Positions 1-6,160 of a DNA stretch of 6,225 nt are shown piece after piece (position 1 is the first letter of the stretch; each line of letters starts with the position of its first letter). The DNA is from DATMER01 sp035536935 (GTDB taxonomy: Bacteria > Acidobacteriota > Thermoanaerobaculia > Multivoradales > UBA5704), in assembly GCA_035536935.1 (NCBI GenBank), contig DATLNC010000102.1:1-6225 (forward strand), in the 5' to 3' direction. Both the position numbers and the translations under genes were made by a program. Below the pieces are notes generated by a model. The model was given only the letters and a program-made list of their open reading frames with translations. It made no database searches and was not told the origin of the DNA.

Positions 1-37
1 GACCCCGGGCTACATGCCGTCGCCCCTATCGGGGCTG
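1..37. repeat. Truncated copy of a two-stem hairpin repeat
   Basis: The string ACCCCGGGCTA (2-12) is followed after 9 bp by GCCCCTATCGGGGC (22-35), a 5-bp stem with a TATC loop. The same arrangement, in the same orientation, occurs at 6174-6210: ACCCCAGGCTA, 10 bp, then GCCCCT and CGGGGCT. In the right-hand copy the ACCCC string is the right arm of a first hairpin. The left arm of that hairpin would lie just outside the window here, so this copy is cut by the window edge. No coding potential was seen. That it belongs to a genome-wide dispersed intergenic family (REP-like) is inference from two copies. Confidence 0.55.
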
Positions 38-100
38 ATCTGTTGCCGCTTAAAAGTAAACGGACTAAAGGCGCACTACACTAGATGGTAAGATCCCCTC

Positions 101-349
101 ATGAGACGCCAGGCAGACAGTGTGTTGCGGGAAGCCTTGACTCTGCCAGAAAGTGAGCGCGCTGAGATCGCGGGGACGTTGCTGGAAAGCCTGGAGCACC
201 AGCAGCCTGAAGCCGACGTTGAGATGGCTTGGCGCCAGGAACTGGCCGTGCGGGTGGCAGCGCTGGAGGCCGGAGAGGTCGACACGACTCCCTGGGAGGA
301 GATCCGAGAAGGCTTCCTGGCGAGACTAAGTGAGCGGCGCCTGGATTAG
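101..349 (+). CDS. Addiction-module antitoxin, PF09720/TIGR02574 type, no partner toxin visible
   Basis: An 82-residue acidic, mainly helical protein with the hallmarks of the 'putative addiction module component' family. These are an N-terminal helix ending in LTLPESERAEIAGTLLESLE (residues 13-32), a central W-R-x-E-L segment around residues 44-48, and the C-terminal stretch LEAGEVDTTPWEEIR (55-69), whose PWEE core is the family signature. Length matches the family (about 70-90 aa). Members normally neutralise a ParE/RelE-type toxin encoded immediately downstream, and the C-terminal region is the part expected to wrap the toxin. Here the next 98 bp hold no toxin reading frame, and the next gene is on the other strand, so it looks orphaned. 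The ATG at 101 is the natural start for the family, although the ribosome site before it is weak (GGTAAG at 87-92). About 70% of codons end in G or C, less than in the efflux genes. Identity is quite sure; function as a working antitoxin is not. Confidence 0.85.
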   Translation: MRRQADSVLREALTLPESERAEIAGTLLESLEHQQPEADVEMAWRQELAVRVAALEAGEVDTTPWEEIREGFLARLSERRLD

Positions 350-361
350 CAATGAGGAGCG

Positions 362-402
362 GGGTTTGCCCAAGCCTGTTCCATCCAGGATGGGGTAAAC
401 CC
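362..402. terminator. Dyad between convergent genes, possible bidirectional terminator
   Basis: GGGTTTGCCC (362-371) pairs with GGGTAAACCC (393-402) over ten positions with one G-T wobble. A nested stem CCTG (375-378) / CAGG (386-389) closes a 7-nt loop. The hairpin starts 13 bp after the antitoxin stop and 46 bp beyond the stop of the convergent RES reading frame, where a shared terminator would be expected. Neither side carries a T-run, so it is not a canonical intrinsic terminator. It could equally be a remnant of a small repeat element. Confidence 0.35.
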
Positions 403-447
403 AGATTACCTCCCATTTGCGCCCTGTTGTCGGATATATGGCCGGAC

Positions 448-1250
448 TCAGGAGCGGTCGGAGGTAGGCGACTCCAGTGTGGCGTCAATGGTCCCTTCAC
501 CGCTGGAGCGCTCAGGGTAGTACTTTGATACCACGTAAGAGTTTGCAATCTCGTGAGTGTTGAGCTTTAGAGACATCACCTCCAGAACGGTACAACCGAC
601 CACATCGGCCGCATCCAAATCGAAGAGAGCGATGTTGAGCCCTGAGCCGAGAGAACTGCGATAAGCAACGCCATCTAGCCCCTGCTGCTTAAACAGTTCC
701 GCCATTATCTGGGTGGGAACATAATCTGCAGTCCGATCGCTCGCATTGACAGGTTGCGAGAAAGCTCGGTCGATATCTCGCCAGACAGCCTGTTCTCGTT
801 CTTCGGGATCGGGCTCATAGTGATGGCAGCGCAGTTGACCAACTCCAGTGAACGTAAGACCTTCAACTGTGCGACCGAGACAAGGAGGCCCACCCAAGGA
901 CGTACCTCGGCAACCGCGGTGTCCCTTCGCGTCGCCATATAAAGCACGGGGATGCCCTTGGGATTCGCACGTCCCTCGGACGCCTCATAGGCTAGGGGTT
1001 TCATACGCTCTGGAGGGAAGCCGCAAGGAATACTAATAGTATCTTCTCCGTCCTCCTCGACTTCCCAGTCATTACCAATCTGCGCGCGCCACAGGATGGT
1101 GCCAGGGGGAAGGATCAGCCTGCGGCTCTGGCTGGTTTCCAGTACTGTGGCAAAGAACTCATCTTCCTCAGCTGTCCTTAGATAGCGCCGTTCCCTGGAG
1201 ACCACGTGCGCGAAATTATCGTAGCTCCTGTAAGATTTGAAAGGCTTCAC
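448..1250 (-). pseudogene. RES-domain protein (NAD+ phosphorylase/toxin fold), frameshifted
   Basis: Two minus-strand frames together make one RES-domain protein of about 265 aa. The first (GTG at 1250) carries the N-terminal half: RERRYLRTAEEDEF (residues 19-32), W-R-A-Q (54-57, the conserved Arg), GRANPKGIPVLYMA (93-106) and AVAEVRPW (112-119, the conserved Glu). It matches the family up to LELVNC (residues 135-140) and then runs into unrelated residues to a stop at 705. The second frame continues the family from about 825 down to the TGA at 448, with PEEREQAVWRDIDRAFSQPV, ADYVPTQ, GLDGVAYRSS and NIALFDLDAADV. RES toxins such as MbcT and ParT consume NAD+ or transfer ADP-ribose and usually sit beside a DUF2384/Xre antitoxin; none is present. 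The break lies at GCAGCGCAG (826-834), a 5-bp near-tandem duplication; removing 5 bp restores VNC-HHYEPDP. AGAGG (1260-1264 on the complement) could serve as ribosome site for the GTG. The start is 12 bp after the pump stop. Base composition is less GC-rich than the pump. A sequencing error remains possible. Confidence 0.85.
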
Positions 1251-1262
1251 CAGCTTGAGCCT

Positions 1263-4200
1263 CTACGCCGCCGGCCGCAGCTCTTCGCGCTCCGGCCGGA
1301 GCCGCTTCAGCAGGTCCTTCACCCGCGAGAACCCCGGCAGGTCGTCGAAGATCGAGTAGAACACCGGCGTCGCGAGCAGCGTGAGCAGCAGCGACAGCGT
1401 CTGCCCGCCGATGACCACGACCGCGATGGCGCGGCGCTCCTCGGCTCCCGGGCCGGTGCCCAGGGCGAGGGGGAGCATGCCGGCCACGAGGGCCAGCGTG
1501 GTCATCAGGATCGGACGCAGACGGTCGCGGTTGCCCTGGATGATCGCGGCCATGCGGTCCATGCCCGCGGCGCGCAGGTTGTTCATGTGGTCGATCTGCA
1601 GGATGGCGTTCTTCTTCACCACCCCGAAGAGCACCAGGATGCCCAGGGCGGAGTAGAGGTTCACCGTGTTGCCCGTGGCCCACAGCGACAGCAGCGCGAA
1701 GGGCACCGAGAGCGGCAGCGAGAGGAGGATCGTCAACGGGTGAACCAGGCTCTCGAACTGCGACGCCAGGATCATGTACATGAAGATGACCGACAGGAGC
1801 AGCGCCCAGATGAACTCGGTGCGGGTCCGCGCCAGCTCCCGGCCGCGGCCTCCGATCGCCGTCGTGTAGGCGGGCGGCAGGTTCATATCGTCGACCGCCT
1901 TGTAGAGCGCGTCGAGCCGGTCGGACAGCGCGAAGCCGGGCCCGACTCCGGCGCGGAGGCTCACCTGGCGCTGGCGGTCCAGCCGGTCCACGCGCGACGA
2001 GGTCGTGGCTTCCTTGACGGTCACCAGGCTGTCCAGCCGGACGAGCCGGCCGGTCGAGCTGGGCACGTAGAGGCGGGTGATCGCCTCCGGGTCGTTGCGC
2101 GTCCCCTGGGTCAGCCGGAGCTGGACGTCGTAGTCGTCGTTGACCTGCGGATCGTGGAAGCGGGAGACCTCCTGGTCGCCGCCGACCATCAGCCGCAGCG
2201 CGTTCGCCACGTCCGACATCTGGACCCCCAGGTCCGCGGCGCGGGCGCGGTCGATATCGACCCGCAGCTCGGGCTTGTCGAGCTTGAGGGTGATGTCGGC
2301 ATCGACGATGCCCCCGATCTCCTGTGACCTGTCCCGCAGCTCGTTGGCGTAAGCGGCCAGCGCCATCAGGTCGGGCCCGCGCAGGGAAAAATCGATGTCG
2401 TTGTTGCCGCCGCCGATGTTGAAGGCCTGGGTGTTGCGCACTGCGCAGCGCAGGTCGCTGAACTTCTTCAGACGCTTGCGCACCTCGGTCATCACGTCCC
2501 GCTGGCTGTAGTTGCCCTCGAACGCGGACCCGGGATCGAGCCGCACCAGCGCGCCCAGGAAGCGGGAGACCGAGAGCTTGCGCTCTTCATGGGGCGCGAT
2601 GCGGACGTACACGTTGCCCTGGTTGACCCCCCCGAGGAAGCCGCCGCCCGCGTTGGCCAGCACCGTGCGGATAGCGGGGATCTGCTTCAGCTCGGCCTCG
2701 ATGGCCTGCATGGCGTCGTTCATCGCGGCGAGGTTCGTCCCCTCGGGAGCGTTGACGTTGATCTCGAACTCGGACTCGTCCACGTCGCTCGGGATGTACT
2801 CCACCTTCACCATCTTGGAGAGAGGGATGGACGACACCATCACGAGCACGCAGACCGCCGCGGCCAGCTTGCGATGGCGGAGCGTCAGCCGCAGCATCCG
2901 CTCGTAGAGGCGGTCGACGCGGCCGTAGAAGCCGGCGCGCGTTTTTGCCGTATCTCCATGTCCCGCCGCGTCCTCGGCCTTCAACAGCCGGGCGCTCATC
3001 ATCGGCGTCAGGGTGAAGGAGACCAGCAGCGAGACCAGCACCGCCGCGGCGGCGGTGAGCCCGAACTGGAACAGGAAGCGTCCCGAGATGCTCGACATGA
3101 AGGAGACCGGGACGAAGATCACCACCAGCGAGAGCGTGGTGGCGAGCACCGGCAGGGCGATTTCAGCGGTAGCCCGCTTCGCCGCCTCGAAGGGCGGCAT
3201 CTTTTTCTCCTCGACCCAGCGGAAGATGTTTTCGAGCACCACGATGGCGTCGTCGATGACCACGCCGACCATGAGCACGAGGGCGAGCATGGTGACGCTG
3301 TTCAGGGTGAAGTCGAGGGCCTTCATCATGCCGAACGTCGCGACCACGGAGGTCGGGATGGCGACCGCGGCGATCAGCGTCGAGCGCCAGCTCCGCATGA
3401 AGGCCATCACCACCAGCGAGGCCAGGATGCTGCCCAGGATCAGGTGCAGGTTGATCTCGTGGAGGGCGGCGTAGATGTAGCGCGACTGGTCGCGGATGAC
3501 CTGCATCTCGAGATCGGCCGGGATCTGCGACTGCACCCGCTCCATCGCCTGCTTCACGCCCTCGATGACCTCGACCGTGTTGGCGCCCGACTGCCGCCGG
3601 ACCTCCAGGGTCACCGTGGGCACGCCGTTCAAGCGCGCCACCGAGCGCTGCTCCTTGGTGCCGTCCTCCGCGTAGCCAAGGTCGCGGATGCGCACCGGCT
3701 GGGCATTGACGGTCTTCACGACCAGGTTGTCGAAGTCGCCCGCCTGGGTCAGCTTGCCCATGGTGCGCAGCGTCATCTCCCTTTGCGAGCCGGTGACGTT
3801 GCCGCCCGGCACGTCCGTGTTCTGGCGCACCAGGGCGTCGCGCACGTCGGTGATCGGGATCTGGTATGCCGCCAGGCGCTCGGGGTCCACCCAGACGTTG
3901 ATGGCGCGCTCCAGACCGCCCTGGATCTGCACCTCGCCGACGCCGGCCGAGCGCTCGAGCTGCACCTTGACCACCTTGTCGGCGACCTCGGTGAGCTCCT
4001 TGAGCGAGCGGTTGCCCGACAGCGCCACGCTCAAAACCGCCGCGGTGTCGTTGTTGAACTTGGCGATCACCGGCGGCAGCGCGTCGTCCGGGAGCTGGCG
4101 CACGACCGAGGAGACGCGGTCGCGGATGTCCTGCGCGGCGGTGTCGATGTCGCGGTCCAGGTCGAAGGTGACGATCACGAACGAGCTGCCGGCCGAGGAG

Positions 4201-4451
4201 ACCGAGCGCAGCTCCTGGATCCCCTCGACCGTGTTGACCGCCTCCTCGATGCGCTGCGAGACCTCGGTCTCGACCTCTTCGGTAGAGGCCCCGGGCAGGG
4301 CCGTGCGCACCGAGACGGTGGGGAGGTCCACCGAAGGGAAGCGGTCCACCCCGAGCTGGCCGTAGCTCGCGGCGCCCACGACGACCAGGGCCATGATGAT
4401 CATGGCCGCGAAGACCGGCCGGCGGATACAGATCTCGGCAAGCTTCTGCAT
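1263..4451 (-). CDS. RND multidrug efflux transporter, HAE1/AcrB family
   Basis: Inner-membrane proton-driven pump of 1062 residues, close to the usual 1030-1070 of AcrB/MexB relatives. It takes substrates from the periplasm or membrane and passes them to an adaptor and outer-membrane channel. The twofold RND layout is clear. TM1 is at about 12-30, followed by a periplasmic porter/docking loop (about 35-335) and TM2-6 (about 337-485). TM7 is at about 530-548, followed by a second large loop (about 550-875) and TM8-12 (about 879-1036). The TM4 proton-relay pair is present in VGVVIDDAIVVLEN (Asp400, Asp401), as is the TM10 lysine in GVVKKNAIL (Lys947, equivalent to AcrB Lys940). The TM11-12 motif GTGPGAEERRAIAVVVIGG (998-1016) is also typical. 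The Asp pair marks a drug (HAE1) rather than a heavy-metal pump, but the substrates cannot be told. It follows the adaptor gene by 24 bp and is surely co-transcribed with it. ATG at 4451 is preceded by GAGG. The frame is intact. Confidence 0.96.
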   Translation of the reverse strand: MQKLAEICIRRPVFAAMIIMALVVVGAASYGQLGVDRFPSVDLPTVSVRTALPGASTEEVETEVSQRIEEAVNTVEGIQELRSVSSAGSSFVIVTFDLDRDIDTAAQDIRDRVSSVVRQLPDDALPPVIAKFNNDTAAVLSVALSGNRSLKELTEVADKVVKVQLERSAGVGEVQIQGGLERAINVWVDPERLAAYQIPITDVRDALVRQNTDVPGGNVTGSQREMTLRTMGKLTQAGDFDNLVVKTVNAQPVRIRDLGYAEDGTKEQRSVARLNGVPTVTLEVRRQSGANTVEVIEGVKQAMERVQSQIPADLEMQVIRDQSRYIYAALHEINLHLILGSILASLVVMAFMRSWRSTLIAAVAIPTSVVATFGMMKALDFTLNSVTMLALVLMVGVVIDDAIVVLENIFRWVEEKKMPPFEAAKRATAEIALPVLATTLSLVVIFVPVSFMSSISGRFLFQFGLTAAAAVLVSLLVSFTLTPMMSARLLKAEDAAGHGDTAKTRAGFYGRVDRLYERMLRLTLRHRKLAAAVCVLVMVSSIPLSKMVKVEYIPSDVDESEFEINVNAPEGTNLAAMNDAMQAIEAELKQIPAIRTVLANAGGGFLGGVNQGNVYVRIAPHEERKLSVSRFLGALVRLDPGSAFEGNYSQRDVMTEVRKRLKKFSDLRCAVRNTQAFNIGGGNNDIDFSLRGPDLMALAAYANELRDRSQEIGGIVDADITLKLDKPELRVDIDRARAADLGVQMSDVANALRLMVGGDQEVSRFHDPQVNDDYDVQLRLTQGTRNDPEAITRLYVPSSTGRLVRLDSLVTVKEATTSSRVDRLDRQRQVSLRAGVGPGFALSDRLDALYKAVDDMNLPPAYTTAIGGRGRELARTRTEFIWALLLSVIFMYMILASQFESLVHPLTILLSLPLSVPFALLSLWATGNTVNLYSALGILVLFGVVKKNAILQIDHMNNLRAAGMDRMAAIIQGNRDRLRPILMTTLALVAGMLPLALGTGPGAEERRAIAVVVIGGQTLSLLLTLLATPVFYSIFDDLPGFSRVKDLLKRLRPEREELRPAA

Positions 4452-4453
4452 GC

Positions 4454-4470
4454 AGTACCTCTAGTACCTC
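4454..4470 (-). promoter_or_regulatory. Duplicated ribosome binding site for the RND pump
   Basis: On the minus strand the 24-bp gap between adaptor and pump reads as two tandem 9-bp units, GAGGTACTA then GAGGTACTG. The second GAGG lies about 7 nt before the pump ATG and is the likely Shine-Dalgarno. The first copy would be a spare site 9 nt further upstream. It looks like a small tandem duplication. Confidence 0.5.
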
Positions 4471-4475
4471 AAAGG

Positions 4476-5699
4476 TCAGGGGACGATGGTGACGGGCTGC
4501 CCGTCCACCAGGTTGCCGGGCTCGACCACCACCACATCGCCGGCGGCAGCCCCATCCAGGATCTCGACCCGCTCGCCGGAACGGCGGCCGGTCTTGACGC
4601 GCTTCTCGACGGCCTTGCCGTCCGCCACGCCGATCAGCTTCTCGATGCCGGCGAAGCTGACGACGGAGGAGGTGGGGACCAGCACGGCGGGCTCGTCCGC
4701 CTGGGTCACGATCTCGGCCTTGGCGAAGGAGCCGGGGCGCAGCCGGCCGCTCGGGTTGGGCACCTCGGCCTCGACGAGCAGCGTGCGGCTCTCCTCGCGG
4801 ATGGAGGGGCTGATCCGCGCCACGTGCCCCTCATGGGTCCCGGGATCGCCCTCGACCGTGAGGCGCACCGGCTGGCCGCCGCGCACTCCCGCCGCCTCGC
4901 GCTCCGGCACTTCCAGGCGCAGGCGCAGCGGGTTGACCCGGACGAGCACGACCACCGGCTGCCCCGGGCTCACGTAATCGCCCACCCCGGCCTGCCGCTC
5001 GCGGATCATGCCGTCGAACGGGGCCGTGATGGCCGAGTCGCGGAGTGCCTGGCGGGCGATCTCCACCTCGGACATGCGCTGGCTCAGCAGGGCTTGGCGC
5101 GTGCGGGCGGTCTCGATCGCCTCTTGATGCCGCGCCTCGGCGACTTGCAGGGCGGCCTCGGCGGCGTCGAAGTCCTGCTGGGGGATGAGCTGCTGCTCGA
5201 GGAGGCGGGTCATGCGGTCGCGCGTGAGCCGCGCCTGGGTCAGGTTCGCGGCGGCCTGCTTGACGACCGCGGTTTCGCCCGGATCGACCGTCCGGGCCGG
5301 TCCGCCCGCCGGCAGTCCGAGCTGGGCCCGTGCCTGCTGCAGGGCGCTCTCGGCCTGGCGCACGCGGAGCTCGAAGTCGGTGGGGGAGAGCCGGGCCAGG
5401 ACCTGACCGCGGCGGACGTGGTCGCCCAGATCCACGGCGAGAGAGGTGAGCCGGCCCGCGACCTTGGGTCCGAGCTCGGCTTCCTCGTCGGCCCCGAGGG
5501 TGCCCGAGACGACGACGGTGCGGGCCAGTTTTCCGGTCTCAGCCCGGACGACGCGGACCTCGCGTGCCGTGAGGGATGCCGCCCCTCCGGGTCGTTCCTC
5601 TTTCTTGGAAGGGGCGGCCGAAGCGGCCTGGTCCCCGCCGCCGCAGGAGGCGAGGAAAAGCGCTGAAATCAACAGCATCAAAGTAAAGCATCTCGACAT
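4476..5699 (-). CDS. RND efflux periplasmic adaptor (membrane fusion protein), lipoprotein
   Basis: HlyD/AcrA-type adaptor of 407 residues that bridges the RND pump and an outer-membrane channel. A lipoprotein signal peptide ends in the lipobox LASC (Cys19), followed by a flexible Ala/Ser/Lys/Pro-rich linker to about 46. Then come the first lipoyl half-motif (PKVAGRLTSLAVDLGDHVRRG, split as 78-85 and 86-98) and a long alpha-hairpin (about 108-222, heptad-like Ala/Gln/Arg-rich). The second lipoyl half is ITAPFDGMIRERQAGVGDYV (224-243). The beta-barrel (about 256-335) and membrane-proximal domain (to 407) follow. Residue +2 after the Cys is Gly, so the E. coli Asp retention rule does not predict inner-membrane retention, but that rule is not general. 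The open frame extends to 5762, but the ATG at 5699 is chosen: it has GGAG 6 nt upstream and starts directly at the signal peptide. It is the first gene of the operon with the pump. Substrate is unknown. Confidence 0.94.
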   Translation of the reverse strand: MSRCFTLMLLISALFLASCGGGDQAASAAPSKKEERPGGAASLTAREVRVVRAETGKLARTVVVSGTLGADEEAELGPKVAGRLTSLAVDLGDHVRRGQVLARLSPTDFELRVRQAESALQQARAQLGLPAGGPARTVDPGETAVVKQAAANLTQARLTRDRMTRLLEQQLIPQQDFDAAEAALQVAEARHQEAIETARTRQALLSQRMSEVEIARQALRDSAITAPFDGMIRERQAGVGDYVSPGQPVVVLVRVNPLRLRLEVPEREAAGVRGGQPVRLTVEGDPGTHEGHVARISPSIREESRTLLVEAEVPNPSGRLRPGSFAKAEIVTQADEPAVLVPTSSVVSFAGIEKLIGVADGKAVEKRVKTGRRSGERVEILDGAAAGDVVVVEPGNLVDGQPVTIVP

Positions 5700-5703
5700 G
5701 TAT

Positions 5704-5709
5704 CTCTCC
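5704..5709 (-). promoter_or_regulatory. Ribosome binding site fixing the adaptor start
   Basis: On the minus strand GGAGAG lies just before ATAC and the ATG at 5699, giving good Shine-Dalgarno spacing. It supports this start over the upstream in-frame start at 5762, which would put 21 extra residues in front of the lipoprotein signal peptide. Confidence 0.7.
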
Positions 5710-5748
5710 GGTAGAGGCGCAAGGACAGGCAGGAGTAACTTCAGACGT

Positions 5749-5762
5749 TTGGGCGCGCCCAA
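5749..5762. promoter_or_regulatory. Perfect 14-bp palindrome, candidate operator of the efflux operon
   Basis: TTGGGCGCGCCCAA is identical on both strands. It lies 50-63 bp upstream of the adaptor start, in the intergenic region between the efflux operon and the divergent small gene. Efflux operons are commonly repressed by TetR/AcrR- or MarR-type dimers that bind such dyads, but no regulator gene is in the window. No convincing -35/-10 pair was found next to it, so the operator call is inference. A GC-rich 14-mer palindrome by chance is unlikely but not impossible. Confidence 0.4.
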
Positions 5763-5880
5763 GGTTGCAGCCCCGAACCGATGAAATGGAACCGCCCCGC
5801 CCGGTCACTCTCCGGTAAGGGGAACTCGAAAACGGCTGCAACTATTTCTCTTCCGGGCCGTCTAAAGGGTTGAAGCCGAT

Positions 5881-5885
5881 GGAGG
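5881..5885 (+). promoter_or_regulatory. Ribosome binding site fixing the GTG start of the small gene
   Basis: A perfect GGAGG sits 7 nt before the GTG at 5893. This is the strongest Shine-Dalgarno in the window and is the main reason for accepting the plus-strand frame and its non-ATG start. A 5-codon frame (ATG at 5879) ends in a TGA that overlaps the GTG; this may be coincidence. Confidence 0.7.
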
Positions 5886-5892
5886 AAGCACT

Positions 5893-6156
5893 GTGAAGAG
5901 CCTGGTCAAGAACACCCGGTTGGAGTTTCGCCCGGAGCTGGCCCTCCGCGAAGGGAGCCCGGAGATCCTGGCCCATCTGCAGGAGGGCTGCCTGAGCTGC
6001 TCGGCGGGGCTGCGTCTCTTCGCAGACCCCGCCTTGCCCGTCGAGGGTTATGCCGCGGCGCTGTACCGCTTCGAGAAGGAGCTGGCCATCGAGCTGAGCG
6101 GGTCGTCCAACCCGGTGATGGCTCTGCACGTGGCGCTCTCGGAGCTTGCGGGGTGA
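5893..6156 (+). CDS. Uncharacterised 87-aa protein with an H-x4-C-x2-C motif
   Basis: I do not recognise the family. The protein has a basic N-terminus (MKSLVKNTR), a possible metal site in LAHLQEGCLSCSAGLRLF (His28, Cys33, Cys36; residues 27-43), and a helical C-terminal half with FEKELAIELS and ALHVALSELAG. There is no signal peptide or membrane segment, so it is probably cytoplasmic. The His/Cys spacing recalls the HLxxGCxxC start of anti-sigma-factor zinc fingers (usually H-x3-C-x2-C or H-x4-C-x2-C), often followed by helices as here, but the match is short. Coding on this strand is supported by GGAGG 7 nt before the GTG and by about nine codons in ten ending in G or C. It is transcribed away from the efflux operon and shares its 193-bp upstream region. 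A hairpin begins 4 bp after the stop. Its role is unknown. Confidence 0.65.
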   Translation: MKSLVKNTRLEFRPELALREGSPEILAHLQEGCLSCSAGLRLFADPALPVEGYAAALYRFEKELAIELSGSSNPVMALHVALSELAG

Positions 6157-6160
6157 AGCC

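Noticed and set aside
43..71. Possible promoter for the antitoxin (TTGCCG, 17 bp, TAAAGG)
   Set aside because: Only about half of the consensus positions match, and several other pairings are equally good.
352..528. Short plus-strand frame after the antitoxin, as a possible partner toxin
   Set aside because: The 58-aa product has no ParE/RelE features and runs antisense into the conserved RES C-terminal part. The smaller frame at 330-398 (22 aa) is also unlike a toxin.
99..548. Minus-strand 149-aa frame
   Set aside because: It overlaps the recognisable antitoxin on the other strand and its Pro/Ser/Arg-rich product resembles nothing.
815..845. Programmed ribosomal frameshift in the RES gene
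   Set aside because: No X-XXY-YYZ slippery heptamer or clear stimulatory structure is at the junction, and a 5-bp near-duplication explains the shift more simply.
1206..2327. A 373-codon plus-strand open frame
   Set aside because: Antisense to the 3' part of the pump, with a low-complexity Arg/Gln/His/Glu-rich product; it is a shadow frame.
2589..5666. A 1025-codon open frame on the plus strand
   Set aside because: It lies antisense to the adaptor and pump, is an extreme His/Asp/Arg/Gly-rich translation with no domain, and is the usual shadow of GC-rich codon bias.
5700..5762. Upstream extension of the adaptor by 21 residues
   Set aside because: It would bury the lipoprotein signal peptide and the good ribosome site, and would read through the palindrome at 5749-5762.
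5842..6129. Minus-strand 95-aa frame opposite the small gene
   Set aside because: It has no ribosome site before its GTG, and codon-position bias favours the plus-strand frame, which has GGAGG.
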